A stretch of DNA of 64,000 nt from Lagopus muta. Taxonomy: Eukaryota; Chordata; Aves; Galliformes; Phasianidae. The translations under genes were made by a program, and so were the position numbers. The notes under the pieces were generated by a model. That model was given only the letters and a program-made list of their open reading frames with translations, was not told the origin of the DNA and ran no database searches. The stretch's first letter is position 1, and every line of letters begins with the position of its first letter. The stretch lies in assembly GCF_023343835.1 (NCBI RefSeq), contig NC_064439.1:42091508-42155507 (forward strand), given 5' to 3'. This document shows positions 46,050-61,300 of the stretch, one piece after another.

Positions 46050-49000
46050 CTGGAAAACACAAACATGAGAACAAGAAAAGACAGAAGTTACCAGGCTGAT
46101 TTATACACTTTCATCTCCTGAATGCAATCCATCTCATCATGTGTGGTGAAAAAAGTGGATCAAGCTGTCTTTTGCCTCACTACGAAACTTTCTAAGCAGA
46201 GGATAAATGTTTTCATACTTCCTGGCCCTCTAGAATAGCATAAGAGAATAAAAATTTGACTCAGGATACTCAAGCAAAATTTAAGAAGTAGACACAGGAA
46301 GTGTAACTTTTTGAAGATAGCAAGCATTGAGTGACTATGTAATGTGGTGATCTTTTAAGCTTGAAAACAAGATAGTCGCACAGGCTGAACAGACAGCGAA
46401 CAGAACGGCTGGGATTCTCTACAGCTAAGTAATTCCTTCTATTCCAGTGCAAGATATATTAAAAATATTTGTGGCTGAAAAGATATATCCAGAGGATTCT
46501 TCGTAACTCATTAAAAAAAATAATAAAAAAAAGGCTTTAGCTCATTGTAATACTGTATTCTTACTAAAAGCATGACTCATTAAGCCAACCCAACCACAAA
46601 GATGACAACCCCTCTTAAGGTAATGCTTTCCTGTGTCTGGCTGTTTTCAGAGCAATTCCCACACTAGCTTTGCACCAGCGAGGCAGAACCACTTAAGTAC
46701 AACTGAGTAAGGCCTTCGGCAGGAATCATCTCAATGCAAAATGTGATCTCATGATTACTTTCTGTCATCCATTCAGACCACATAATGTTTGTGGTCCACT
46801 GAGTCCTACTGAGTGCCTTTTCTGGAAATAACATAAAATTCACAATTAAAAAAGCTTTCAGATGTATATGAAGTACCTTCTATGGATCAGTGTAAATAAC
46901 ACTAATCTTCCATTTTAGCATATTAAATAATGTGAAATTTTTAATCCAGTTCAATCAAATTACTCTCTTGCTTGAGAATCTCCTGCAGATACTGCAGATC
47001 TTTGCCAGCTGGACACCACTGTAACTATTTTTCAATCACCTGAAAGTAATATGTTTTGCTTCATACATCTTGGACATAAAAATGCACCCAGCTCGTTGTT
47101 TGTTTTTTTTTTATCTAGGATTAGTGGATGCAACATATCACCAATGGGAGAGACCTGCTTCAGTTACCTGATTTGTATTTTATTTAACACTAAACAATCT
47201 GTGCAGTTCTCTGAGAGAGGAAGATGAGAAAGCCTTTTAAGGAGCAAGATGAAGCCTCAAATGCAGCTGGGATGAGTCATTTCTGTTTTTTTACTAGCCT
47301 TGACATTGATTTGCAGTGATAATGTAAGTAGACCTTTAACTATTCTTTCCTGCATCCATAACTTGCTATCATAAAAGTGTGTCTGTCTGTTAAGCTTTGC
47401 CTTTGGTACCTTCTGAGAAACAAATCCTTTGAAAAACAAGAGCATTTCACTTTTAGAGCTACCACGACAAAAACACACAAGTAGTTCCTTTTGACTTGAC
47501 GCTTCAGAGAAGAAAAATATTCCACAAGAATAAAAAGAAAATGGTAAAAGTCAAACCTGGTACAGCTTCAGTGAGAAGATGAGGCAAGCCTGTGGGCTTA
47601 CTGCTAGGTCACACAGCCTGTTGTCAAAAACTAAGCCTGGTCAGTTAAATGTCACTCATTTTGTCCATGATGCACACTATTATGTTCCAGTGGACAGATG
47701 CTAGCGGGGGGAAAATGGGCACAAGTAGCCTAGCTGGTGCTGTTCTCAAGAGACAAGACAACTGGGTTAGGTGAACATAGCAAATAAATGACTCCTAGCA
47801 GTTGTGTTCTCCCAGAAATGTTGAGGAGCCTGAGCAGCCTGTCTGTGTGTGCCTTCCCACAGTATCTGCCCATACCTTCCCACACATGGCACTGTGAATT
47901 GCATCAAACAGCAGACTGGTTCTGATTTCAGCACATATTTGCAGAATGGTTTTCATTATAATATAGAGTCAAATATATCAACAATGTTCCTAAAAACTTG
48001 TTTGCAGGTTTGATCACACGCTGTAACAAGCACCCTATTCATATACTCTTTTAGTTGAGGTGTTAGATTCTCCTCAGGACAAACATCTCTGGCTCTCTGC
48101 ATCTCACTGGATCAGCAGCATATCCCTTAACTTTGGGTAAAAGTGCCCGCTCAAAAAATGAGGGTGCTAGCAGCCTTATTTCTCTGAAAAACTTTCACAG
48201 AAAAATGCAACCTCAAACGAGGCTGAGTCCTTTCTTCTGCTGAGAAAGGAAGCTGCTGATTTCCCTTCTGCTTTTTTGAGTTTTTTTAGAGCAGCCCCAT
48301 TTATTCACAATCTTTGGAGAAGTAAAAAGGAAAGTATCTATACAGTTGTAGGCCTTCCTCAGTAGGAAGCAGTACAATGAGGCAAACTTAGCTTATGTTT
48401 TCAAAAAAGCAGTTTTAAGACTGCAGCTGTTAACAGTTCTGCACCACCTGCACAACGTGAGGAACGTTACAAATGTGTTGACAAGATGAAATGCTGTGAC
48501 TCCACACTCGGGTCAGATTTTTCACAGCGTTAGCAATATATGTTAGGATGTAATGTAAGTGCAGGCAAACGAAAATCATTCAACTTCAAGATAGTATTTA
48601 GATCAACAAGTACACATGCATCTCCATTAAGAGAAGTTTAAATGTCATTCTTGTACGCAATCTATATTGCATCAGTCAAGGGTGCAGAGAGTTGGTTCAT
48701 TTTGCTGCCTTGGGTTAAATATGGAAAGACATAACTCCGGCACAGACAGGAAATAATGAAGTATCTTGTGTCAAGAGAAATAAAACCATGTCTCAGCAGG
48801 CAAATTGCTGGCAGCCTGAGGCAGTTTGAGGTCTTGAGAAGAATAGGGTTGTGGCCCAAAGACTCAGCTTGACTGTGCAGCCTTGTGAAGAGACACTGGC
48901 TCTTTGCAACAAACCAGTTCCTCCGCACTTTGACTTTCTTGTTTTAAAGAAGGCAGTTTATTTTTACAGCCATACAAAAGCCTGCAGTGGTCACATGACT

Positions 49001-52000
49001 GTAAAATATTCACATCTATAATGGTTTGTCACTGCTTTTCTGTATGGCCCGTTGCCTCACTCTTAACGTAGCAAACCAGGCACTCCCACAGTCATTATTT
49101 TTAAGAAACATTCTCAGTCAAGAGAAACTTGTCTCTCCTCTTCCATTCACTTATTTCCTCAGGCCTAGGAAAGGTGTTTACACACATCAAAATCTTCCAT
49201 GAATTGAGCATACAGAAGTTGATCATTCCCTTATTAGAGGACTTCTACACAAGGCTATAGCTTTGACAAAGTCAATGAGGACAAGAAACAAAAGTAATTT
49301 TCACAATTATTGCTTAAAGCAAAATTTATTTTTATGTTTCTATTTTTGAGAAGGAAGTTTCAGTGTAAGCAGAAAAATATTAGTAATGTTTAGGCTTTCT
49401 TATGCTCAGTTGTACAGCCTGAAAGCATTCAGGTCAGAATTTTATTTGTGCTTTATTGCAGTTTTTACTTCAAAAATCTATTCTAAAACATTTGCTTTAA
49501 ACACAACTGCAAAGAAGTTCCTATAATTACACAATTCCTCATACATAGCTTCATCCTAAATTGAAACTGAAATTTAAAGTGTTTCCTAGCTGCACTGGAA
49601 GGCGAAGGTTTATTTTAATCTTGAGCAATGTAATTATATCTAAGTGAAGATTTGGTGGATATACGACTCTTTTACTGGTATTTGAAAACTACATACCGCT
49701 TGCAAAATAAAATGAAATAAAAAGCAGAAAAATGACAATGAACATTAGCCTGAAGTCTGTTGTTAACCCAGACAGCACATGAGTCTTTGTCTTTGGTTTG
49801 GGAAAAGATGCCAACAACTGAAAATCTCCTCCAACAGACATACTCTGTGGCCACTGCAAAGGATGACATTGAACATTAGAGAAATCAGCGCTCTTAGCAG
49901 CATTTTCCATTCTGTTCAAGTGGACTGGCAAGATGTGAAACTGTTTGCAAAGATACTTTTGATTAAGGAAACCTACAGAAACACAGCTTCCCCTAAATCT
50001 AACCAACTTCTTTCCTTCTTAAAAAAGGCAAAACAGCTAAACACAAATAACTGCACAGCCTACTTCTTTTACCCAAACGAGCCAACAGAATACAACAGTT
50101 AAAATAAAACAAACAAAATGCTTTGTCTCTGTTTCTCATACACACACATTCAGAGCACGCAGTTTTAAATGACGAAATGCCACTTCTTCTGGAGACATCT
50201 CATTCAAAGTACAGAATATCCAGAGACACACACAAAAAAATGTTTAAATTAAAGCACTGACGCTGAGAATGTTTGCATGATATATGAAAGATTTCCCTGG
50301 TGAGCAGTGAAAAAGACAGGAGCACTGCTGGTTTGTAAGATGCTGCTACGTAGCTGCAGACTATCAGTGCCTGAGCATGGAGGACTTGAATTCAAGCTGA
50401 TTGAGAATCAGCTAACAGAACAGCTGAGACACTACCCATGAATCCCACCCACCTGACTCCAAGTGCCACAGATGCTCCAAGGCCTACAGTGGCACTCGCT
50501 GCTACTGTACTCCATGTAAAAATACAGCTTTATGATGCTTGCAGGCATGCTAGATGGAGATGCAGGAAAAAAAAAGATGGTAAACCACATTGCATGTGCA
50601 TATACACATTTTGGGAAATTACAGGTTAGCTAAATGTAGTTACAGGTCAACTCTTCTACTGAACTGCCAGCTCCTTCCATAAACCTCGGAGGCTTTAGAG
50701 CTCTAGTAGGATCTGGGATGTAATTCTAACGTTAGCAAAACTACCTGTTTTTCCTAAACTTAATTCCTGGAAATGTGCTTTGTTGATATTTGCCATAAGT
50801 TCTGTCTGAGGTAGACAGAAAACACAGTTTGTCAAAAATAAGCAGCTTGGTAATTGGTTGCATTAGGCAACCACAGCACTAACAGGTAGCACAAGAAATA
50901 TCACTTCATTTTACATTTTTGTACAGAATTAAGATTTCTAGATGGTCTGACAGGGAACAAAATTTGGAGAAACCTGTATGTATTTTGGTCACGGTTTCTG
51001 CTGTACTGGCCTTGCCCGCAGTCTGTCCAATGTCCACATACTAACATCCAGTCACTGAAAAAGATGTATATTTAGACTGTCTTCCTTCCAAACATACTAT
51101 GTGCCTTTCACTTAGGAAACCGTTTTAATTACTCAGCACAACTTAATTGCAACTTCCACCCTATTTCACCTTTCACTGAGCCATATAAATATAGGGAACT
51201 GACTTCCACAAGAGCAGGGATTTTGTCACCTTCTCTGAGCTTATAATGCATTAATTGGCCCAACTGAAAATAAATGAAAAGCTCTTACCAGAACAGACAT
51301 CTCCACTACATCTGGTGGTTGAAGGTATTCTGGGTCTACTTTGGGCCAGGACTGATGCAGCACATCAGCACCCCAGTTATGATGAGTACAAAGTTTATTC
51401 TCTATATGCGCCAAACCTGGAAAATGAAACACATTCAACCACATCATCATCAGATCATTCAGTGTTTAGGATTTGTTTGATAAATAAGATGAGAACAAAG
51501 TTTACTTTGAAAGCAAGTTCCTTCAGGAGGAAATAACACTGTTTAGATGAGCATACAGCACATTTTAAACAGAAAGATACACAGCTGTGAAAACATTTGC
51601 CTTACACTATGTATAGCGACTCTAACATGAACATTGGGGGTACATTTTAGATTAGAATTAGTATTGTTTAAAAATCTACTTGAAGAATTCAACTGAAATA
51701 TCAACCTAATTTAAGAAAACGAGCAGGGAAACATACAAAACCTTCCTATTGAGGAACTCAGTCAAAATAAGGCACAATTATGGCTTAATATTTTATCATC
51801 TGTCATATGCTGGGTGGTTTCCTGCAGTGTGCTGGGTAGTTTCAGCTGCAAGTCAATCTACTCACAAGATGTAAATAATCAATTTGCTCACAAATTAAAG
51901 GTTTTATGTAAGTATACCTTGCACAGCTTGCTTTCTTTCTTATTTCACATACATGCTGAAATAATTTACCCTTTGATTTTATTTAAAAATACTCTTAAAA

Positions 52001-55000
52001 TGGCTATAAATGATCTCTTTCTATTAAACAGACTTTGCACTCCAAGACGATTCATTCCTGATTTGCTAAAGTAGCAGCAGAAATGGTTGTAATTCATTCT
52101 GAAGCCACATTGTTTAGCTGAATTAAAGCTTCTGAGTGGAATTTATGTTTGTCTACTCCAACTGTAGGGCAAAATAAAAAGATTTCACTGAAAATGCTGT
52201 CAAATATGCAGTACTGACAAGGATAGCTGTCGTGATTCTTTCCTGCAAAGCCAGTAGATTTTTAAATTATAAACATGAGTAAGAATAAGGATTGAAGCTT
52301 TTTTGTGTTTTTTTTTTAGAGCATATGCTTCCTTCAGAATTGCAGAACATAACAACCAAAGAGTATCTGACAACTCATCTGGTTTAAGGAAACTCCAGAA
52401 GATAAAGAAAACACAGCACAATAGCAGACATCAGCAGCAGAAACATACACCATGCATAATGCACCAATTTATTTAGCTGGATTGTTTAGACTAATAGGGC
52501 GAATAACAGCAAACACAAACATAAAAAGAAGGCAACTTCCTCCGGAATGAAATCCACCAGATACTTGTCAGTGCTTTTTCAGACAAAGCGCTTCTGTAAA
52601 GCGACACAATCTTGCTGTTTTCTGAATCATTCAGAAGAGTGTGGTGGACTGCTGGGAGCTGTGTCCAATGGCAAGCAAGAATGACACCGAATGTGCACGC
52701 TTCCTAAGAGTAACAACGAAGCCGCAATCTTTTTAGGTAAGTAACTGATTAAACTCTTCAGTGCATCTGGATTTGTGTGTTTCTTCCCTCTTGTAACAGT
52801 TGCTCAGAAACTGAAAGAGCAAAAGATAAGAAATCAAACAGAAAAAACCCACCCTTCACACTGGTGATTCATTATCACGTTGACTTTAAAGATGACAGCT
52901 GCTAAATTCTTCCCCTTTTGGCTTTTGAACATACAGATGAGCTCATTTCTTTCCAACTGATCACATGCCTCGTGGCAGAAGCATGCATACTGGCCACTCC
53001 TTATTTTCCTGTTGAAGTGCATTCTTCTAGCTTTTTAAAAACCACTTTCTGATATAAGTTGAGAATCCCCATCTACATGGGCAGAAACAGGGTCATGTTT
53101 AATCCCTGTGGAGGCTGTCTTGTAAACTTACTAATAAAAAATAATTAACACATATTCTGAAGCAGATAAAGCATGATTAAGCACTGTGTCAATCTTTAGG
53201 TTAGTTTTCTTGCTACAAAATGGGCTATGAGATCACCCGTATTAAAAAAAAAAAGTGCAAAAGTCAACAGAACTAGTTTCAGAAAACAGCTTGACAGGAA
53301 ACCAAAATGAAGGTTTTACTTAGGTTGCCTGTTTGGCTTCCTGCCTTAAATTCACATTTTGCAAGCTGTACGACACAGAAAATACAGTCATGATTTGTTT
53401 GGCGTTTTCAAAGTGCAACACGCAGGACCAGAAAGTTTGTTATCATAATTTAGATTTGCTGGCACACTGAGCAGGCCCTGGACAGAATTTCCTCCTGCCC
53501 TTCCACTTGATTCTGATACATTAAACAAAAGCACCATTTGAGATCTTAAGAACTAACAATTTCACAGGCCCTTGCTGCAAGAACTTGGGATACTATCTTC
53601 TTGTACTGGAAAGCACCTACTGAAATGCACATTATGAAGCAGTGTGCATTTTGCTTCCTGTTTGTTTTGTTTTGATTTTTCAGCTCTACCTTCTCTTGCA
53701 AACACAGGTCAAAAAGCCAGCTGAGTGCACTTTCCACAGAGCTTACATGTACACCATTTCTGGGGACACATCTTGTGCTCAATCCAAAGCCCTGATCCTG
53801 CAATTGGATCTGTGTCAATGGACTTTCACTAACTGGCATGCTAACACTGAACCAAGCTTTCCCCAGCCAGTAACTCACTGGACTGAAGCCTTCATTAACA
53901 CTGCAGCATATAATGCTACTGTAAATGAGTGAGTTGACAGGAGGAGGAGAGAGGACAAGTCTAACAGCATCTAAGCTCACGGCAACGTTTTATTAGCATG
54001 ACGTGAGTCATTAATATTTCATTAAAATAATTCTTCCCCTGAGGTGCTGTTTGGGTGAAGGAGCCGATTGGCAAAATAAGGAGAGATGTAAGAAGAGCGA
54101 GGTGGAAGCAGTTGTCTATCATAAAGGCAAGGTAGGACAGTAAAGTACTTCTAGTCTTACAGGAAAAAAACATAATGAATCTGTTAAATTCTGGAAATGG
54201 TGCAGATAGTTTGACATGAAATGATGTAGGCAAGAGAAAAAGACGTGATTATGAAACAGGCTGAGGAATGGCTGGTGTGGGGAGGGACAACGGCCAGCAC
54301 TGAGAGCTTAACAAAGAAAAAAGGCAAGGAGGACGGAAGTCTTTATGGGAGATAAAAGGAAATTAATTAAGGCTTCTGAAACTACGCCACTATTGGAGTT
54401 TACTTTCTAACAGGGGATAGAAGAAGACCAGAGCAACAGTAGACAATGACTATGAGGACACATTACCCAAATGCTGATAACCTTTGGATTTAGCAAAATT
54501 GAAACAGTAAGGATCTACGTTAAGTAAAAATCCACCACACTAGCAGGCAAACAGATTCAGCTTATAAGTAGCTCAGAGCAGGAATTTCTAGCAGTTGGTA
54601 GAGATATCATCTGGATTAGTGTCTTCCTGGCCTCTGCAGTCCCTTCCAAGGATTGTTAGCTTTTACTTCATTCTTCACAGGCTCTTGTGGTAGAACAACT
54701 GCAATGGTAGTTCTAATGTTGCTAAGACAATTATACCATTACAATTTCCAATATTTATGTTTCATCTCAATATATCTTAAGATGGGTTTATCATGAGTAT
54801 GTGTCTTTCAAGCACCGTCTCTAATAAAAATTTAATAACGCACAATAAGCAGTTTCATATCCTCGTGTGGGCAGCAAAACACTGTACTACCACAAACAAA
54901 CAAAAAAAACCTGACTCAAATGGTGTCTGTATATTCCTCAGATACACGGCTTCAGGAAGGAAACAGATTTCCTCATCCTGTTACTGTTCATGAACTGCCA

Positions 55001-58000
55001 AGCTATCAGGCGGATGAACTCTTCCCGCACTGAGGGGCTACGGTAGCTTTCACATTAATAAGTTGTAGCACAGCATACACTGTACAATTAACACCATCAG
55101 GGTGACATGCCAAAATACTGACAATGTCCTTCTCTAAGCAGCAAAAAACTACTTCACACACAAAATCAAAACACTCAGTTACAACTTTCTGGCTGCTAGA
55201 AAGCAAGGTACTTATGAAACCGTATCCAAGCAGCTCTTCCCTTCCCTTCAAACTAGAAATATTTGCTGCCAGTATTGAATTTCAAGCTTCAAACAGCTCA
55301 CAAAAACGATTAAACTCTTTCTGCAACCTGATGCATAAAAACAAGGTGGTCATGTTTAAACTGAATCCCATGGGAGAATAACTCTTCAGATGCAGAAGAG
55401 GAGTTGCTGTATTTTGAATCTACCTAATTCTGCTCTAATTATATTTAAGTGCTACATGATGTCCTTGGGATATCAAATTGAAGTTGAGTTTGCAAGGCTC
55501 ATCAACCAGCCAATAAAGAAAACAAACTGGATCAAAATGCTAAAATTTCAAATGAACTCTGATGCAATTCTTACAAACAAGGATAACATTATTATAATCA
55601 AAACAGCGTACCTCACTGATGCCAGTTAGTCATTATTTAAAATGTCAAGCAAAGCATCTTTAATTACCACTTTAAAATCACTTTTTACATTTTCCTAATA
55701 TTGTCATTGGTTGGTAATCCTTTAGATTGACTGATCTGCAGTTACATCCAACTGTATTTAGATAAGTTTTGTGGTAACCAAGAGGATAAACTATATGTAG
55801 GTCACTCCAAAAGGTATACCTGCCATTTATTTCCAGGGAAACTAAAGCAGGTACAAGCATTATTTGACTGAGCAAACTCTCAGCTACAAAACAGTATTTT
55901 TCAGCACAGTCATCACCATTAGCTATGCATCTGCACCAGCAATGAACAAGAGCCATGAAGGTGACCCACTGTTTCACAGCTGCTACGACTGCATCAACTG
56001 CATGTTGCCCATGCAGCCCATTCTTCATTGGCCTGAACAGATGGAATTCAGAAAGTGCCAAATTCAGGCTGTACAGGGTGTGTGGTAGGACAGTGCAGCC
56101 AAGAATGGCAATGTCTTCCACAGTCTTCAAACTGGTACGGGGCCTGGTGTCATCGTGTTGCAAGATAAAGATTGAAAGAGAAAGTTTGAGATTAGTCAGT
56201 GTTGTAATGTGGTGGTCAGAGCTGATGGTTTGTCCTGGTCCTGGTTCCAAGAAATCCAGGAGAATTTCCTATCCCAAAAAACAGTGCTCTAACCACTGAG
56301 GGGTGCATCTTGAACTTTTTCTTCAATGAGGAATTCACGTGTCACCACTGCATGTACTGCCGTTCTGACTGGCTCAAAGTGGTGACACCATGTCTCATTT
56401 CTGCTGATGATGTGATCCAGGAAATTGTCACCTTCAGCCTCATATTGGCTGCATAGGTCCTGACAAACTTGCATATGGTGTTCTTTCTGTTCCTGTGTGA
56501 GCATCTGTGGCACCCACATGCTGCAAACTCTGTGACATTCCAGTGTTGTCACCATGTTTCCAATGCATTGAAGCCAATGTTCAGCTCTGTACACGGTTCC
56601 CTGGCCGTAATCCACCAATTCACATGGATGAGCTGATTCAGACACTGCTCATTTCACAGTGTGACAGCTGTGCACGGCCATCCAGAATGCGTCTCGTCTT
56701 TCATGGCGCTGTCACACTGCTGAAATGCACCACCGACTGCCTCACTGTGCTCACATCCATGGTTTGGTCTCCATAAACGGTCAGTCAGTGCCAGTGAATG
56801 TCAATGGGTGCCATTTTTTTGCTTGTGGAGAAATTCAAATCCACACCTTTGATTCACTTGCACTTCCATGTCAGACAGCATTCTGTCACTGCCCGTCTGC
56901 TGCCATCTGTCACACAGCAACAACATGTAATGGGATATTGGTGGGAAGGTTCAGCCTCTGCTGCCAGCCATACCACCAATATCTGCCTCCGAGGTTGTGG
57001 GCCAACACAACAAAACAGGAGGTATTACTTTTTGAAGTAGCCCTCATGGTTGGAGATTTTCCACCAGCAATCCCAGTCCCAGGACAGAAGTGCTAGATGT
57101 TGGTGGTTTCTAAATAATACTGCCCTCTTACAAAGAGCAGCAGTTAAATGTACATACATTCTCTTGATAAAACTGATTAATAATTTTGATGTAATGTAAT
57201 GATTACCTTGCTAACAAAGACTGTATTTCTCATGTTCAGTCATAATATTTCTCAGGTAATAATCACCAAAAATGTTGCTTTTTTTTTTTGCCAGGTGCAC
57301 TGAATTACAACATGCAGTATTCGGACCACACAAGTAGAATTGCATTTTTAATTGCAGACAGCAGCTGAGGACAATACAGTCCTAATTTTTATTATACATT
57401 CTTTTCATTCTTAAGTCAGAGAGCAATCCAGTAAGTGTTCAAAATTCTCATTCTCCAATGATTTTAGCAAAAAAAAAAAACAGAGTCCCTTCTGTTGCAG
57501 TCAAAACGATCAACAAGATTAAGCTTAACATTTAATAAATCATGCTAATTAAGATATCTGAGTGATTTACTGTCATACTGTGAAACATATTTGATCATTC
57601 GGTATCCCTAACAGGCATTTGAATTTCACAGTTCACACGGCACTGCATGTTTAGGTAATTAACCCAGAGAACTTCTGACTCCATCTCAAACATTGTGGAA
57701 AACAAAATCAGAGCAATTACTTCAATTTAAATGTAATTTCAACTAGATGGTACTTTCTGTTGAAAGACAATATTGACTAAAAGTAGCATTTTCCAAGTGA
57801 ATTGTGACTGATCCCCCTCTATTCTGAACAATTAGGCACTCTGAGCAATTAGGTTATTCTGAACATCTTAAAAATACTGGAAATGAAAACAAAATAAGAA
57901 CCCCCACCCAGTAGGTCCTGTTGTTTCCAGTCTGTGCCCCTATGATACTACTATCAACAAAAGCAGCCTTTCTTTGGCATTTAATAATAGCTCACTGTCA

Positions 58001-58339
58001 CATGCAGCTCTGCAATATAAGCCATTTAATCGCTCCATTCTGTAAACACTTGAAAGCAAAGTTCTAACATGACTGTGAAAAACAAAACTGTTAAAACAGC
58101 ATCTAAAAGCTAATATTAGGTCCAAAACCACATAGCAGTTTGTGGCCAGCCTTACACAGGATATATTCCTATCTTCCCACATACATCTTGGAACTTCTCC
58201 CAATAAACCTTAAAAATAACTGTTGAACTCTGGCACCTACATCCCTTATTTCACAGGTTTTAACTATAGTAGCATTATGCAATTTAGCCCACTTGGGATT
58301 CAGACCTCAAGGCTTACAACTGTGGTGAATATAAGGAGG

Positions 58340-58370
<31 letters not shown>

Positions 58371-61300
58371 TTTTCTGTCTATCATTCCCACTTCCCAGAG
58401 GAAGCTAAATTGCTATATAGTGATCATCAGTCTCTGGACAGCAATAGAAAAAGCAGTTCAATAAATACCTTTCCACATCTCTGATGCAATGTGTGGAGCC
58501 ATAGGTGCAACCATAATGCAGAGCGTAGCCAAAGCATCTTCATATTCTGCACTGTGAAGAACAAGAGGCCAAGAAGCTTGCTAAGAAAAAAAAAAAAAAG
58601 AAAATGAATTGTAAATATGAATATTTTGGGTGGGAAGTAAAATAGTAACTTACTTTTCTTACTTAGAATAACATGCAGTAACATATCATTAAAATCACTG
58701 CTGGCACAGATTGTTATGAGTGCAGCATAGCCTCTTGTTCATTGCTGGTGAAAACAGATAGCTAATGGTGGTGAGTATCTTCAAAAATGCCATTTTGTAG
58801 CTTGCTTCGCCAAGTAGCGTTATTGTGCTCTTTGTAGTTTCCACAGAAACAAATAGGAGGTATTATTTTTAGAGCAATGTATGTATTCTATGTAACAAAA
58901 CCTAAAATCAATGTCTAGGTTCAGGACAATATAATTTTACAATAAATTATGAACTTACAAGCAGTTCTAGAGACCTCTTGGTCACAGAGTGCTGTCTGAC
59001 ACTGTTATAAAAAAGCCAGACAAGCTGGGAAGCTAATGATTCTAATCCTGAAGGGAATAGTGCTGATAGATCCTTGGGGCTCTACTCTGGCATGGGAATC
59101 TGAACACTGACCTGTGTCGACTGATCTGTGGCTGTGAGTAACATTCAGTGCAGCCACATCAACAAGTGCAATCTTGCATAAAATCCAAGCTACCTAAAGA
59201 GGTAAACTGCCTGTACAAAAAGCCCAGATTGTGATGAATGCAGCATGTTTTTTTGCTGGGATGAGGTTCAGTTAGGTCAGATCCTAGAGCAGTTTAAGTA
59301 AGGCTGAGCTTAGTGTCAACATGAGGAGCCCTAGGAGCAACAAGCACAACACAGCCTTCTCTGGTTTGATGTCCAGATTGCTTTTCAGCTTGTTCTAGTA
59401 AACATAGTTTTGCATTTCTTGTAAAAGGTGCCAGGCAGGCAAAATTTGAACTTGAACTCCTCTTTCAATCCAAGTAGAAAAGAACAGCACTAAAAGCAGC
59501 TGGAAAAACTTTCTCCTTCTTTGCCTCTGTTTTGACTCTAACTACTTCCCCTGGTGAGCTCGGATTCCACGTTGAATTTATGATTCATCACCCTAATGAA
59601 ACAGTGCAGAAGAATGTCAGTACGTGTCAGCTCACGAGGATTACTTTATGGGTGTGACGATCCCCACATCCCGCCTACTGGAAAACTGTCCAAAAGCAAT
59701 GATTTTTAAACACGGACCACAGGAGAGCTGACAGATGGCGATGTCTTGTCACTGATACTCCTGAGGAAAGCACAAGCTTCAACTGAACAAGTTTTAGTAA
59801 CTACTACCGGTTTTTTCTATATAGAATTTTCACCCATCTCTTCACTTCCTCCTCTGAAATGGGACTGAAAGAGGAAGTGTGAGCATGCTGTAATGAAATT
59901 TGCTCTTGAAACATACAGCACTGACTTCCTTGATCATGAAATATATCAGTGTTCAAATATTTACCTGTCTGTAGGACACTGATCTTTTTATTTTTATTTT
60001 TTTTAATTCCCCAATTGCTCAAAATGCCTATTAATCACTGAGCTGGAAATAGAGAACTGAGCATCACCCTCCCAGCACCTCACATGATCTCAGATTTTCA
60101 TTACTTTAGTACAGCAATTGCACATGCCCTACTTAACATTTTCTTATATTCCTCAACTTTGCCAATAATTTCCTTAGAATCCACAAGATATAAAACAGTT
60201 TATCAATGAAGTAGTCAAAAAAATCCAAATCTTAATTTGATTTCTTGTCTAGACTGCATTACCGTTACATGTTTGAAGAACTGCTTAAACAGATTTAAGA
60301 TTGGTAGCAAAGATAAGGATATTTGATCTTTCATTATGAACCAATAAACACATCATCTAAACTAAAAAAACCCAAAGAATTGTAATTTTTGTTTGTCTTC
60401 GGAAAGGGGAATTCACAAACTGTCTCACTGACAGTTCAGTGCTGAAAACCACCTCAGAGGAATACAAGATTATAGGTTATTTTCCCTGTAAAAAATAAAT
60501 CTTCTTTTAAATCAGAATGTTTTTGATCATCCTATAATGCACTACTTATGTAGTTACATATATATATTGTTTAAAAACAGAACAAAACCAGAAGAAAATG
60601 TATCCTTTTGAAATTGCATGACGCAGATGTGACCGTCAGAACCTACTGCCTCTAATACTTCCAAGCTCTTCCTGCAAAACACCGCATATTCAAAGGATAC
60701 AGCAATATTAGAACATACCTCTTTTAATCTGAATAGTTCAATATGTGTCCATGAGGCTCTTGAGTCAGTAGCAGTGGTAAGGACATTTAATGCCTTTTGG
60801 AATTCTGAACCTAGAGTTCAGGCAGCTCTTGCTTTCTAGAAAGACTTACAGGAATAATGACTAACAGAAAAATACCTTTGTTCATATGGCATGCTTACAT
60901 GGAGTACGTTAGAAAGGCTCATCAGTCGAGAAATAGCTGCATTGAACAAATGATCCTTTGTGAAGTACTCTGTTACCTTGAATTGAAAGAAAAGTTCTGT
61001 CACCAATTAATTGTAATTTTCAAAAACTGAATATTACCTTCAATATGGAAATCACTTTGGCATGCAAACAAGTCATAGATGCAACAATACGTGTGTGTGA
61101 AGGTCCCTGGCCACAGGATTTACATCAGGGAAAGTTTAAGGAAAGTATCTGAAGCTAATTTTGCAGATATTTTTATCTCCGTCTGAGTCTTGCATAACTG
61201 ATTTGACACTAAAACACAGTATCAGACTTAGCACAAAAGGTGAACAATCATTTCAATAATTTTTTAAGAAACACTAATCTATTTTTTCCCACAACTTCTT

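Larger units (their letters stand above)
55799..57044 (-). mobile_element. Decayed mariner DNA transposon (Galluhop-like)
   Basis: The element is about 1.25 kb with imperfect terminal inverted repeats. Read inward, one end is GGTCACTCCAAAAGGTATAC and the other GGGCTACTTCAAAAAGTAAT. The minus strand encodes mariner transposase in pieces: an N-terminal DNA-binding part (56650-56870), [20 protein letters not shown] with [10 protein letters not shown] (56289-56645), and a C-terminal part with [14 protein letters not shown] (55678-56250). Frameshifts separate the pieces. The D,D34D triad is partly lost: the first Asp is Asn (codon 56397-56399) and the third is Glu (56047-56049), with the second Asp kept (56152-56154) and exactly 34 residues between second and third. 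The TA target duplication is visible on the left only. The closest known family I can name is Galluhop of chicken. Confidence 0.9.
51417..58468 (-). other. LARS2: LARS2 intron containing a mariner element
   Basis: This intron is about 7.1 kb, largely AT-rich. Its main feature is the mariner copy at 55799-57044. A-rich runs occur near 57470 and 58340-58370. I see no other supported gene. Confidence 0.8.

Noticed and set aside
54571-54655. Possible CR1 3' end (CTGGATTAGTGTCTTCCTGG, then CAGTCCCTTCCAAGG)
   Set aside because: The resemblance is short and lacks the terminal octamer; it could be chance.
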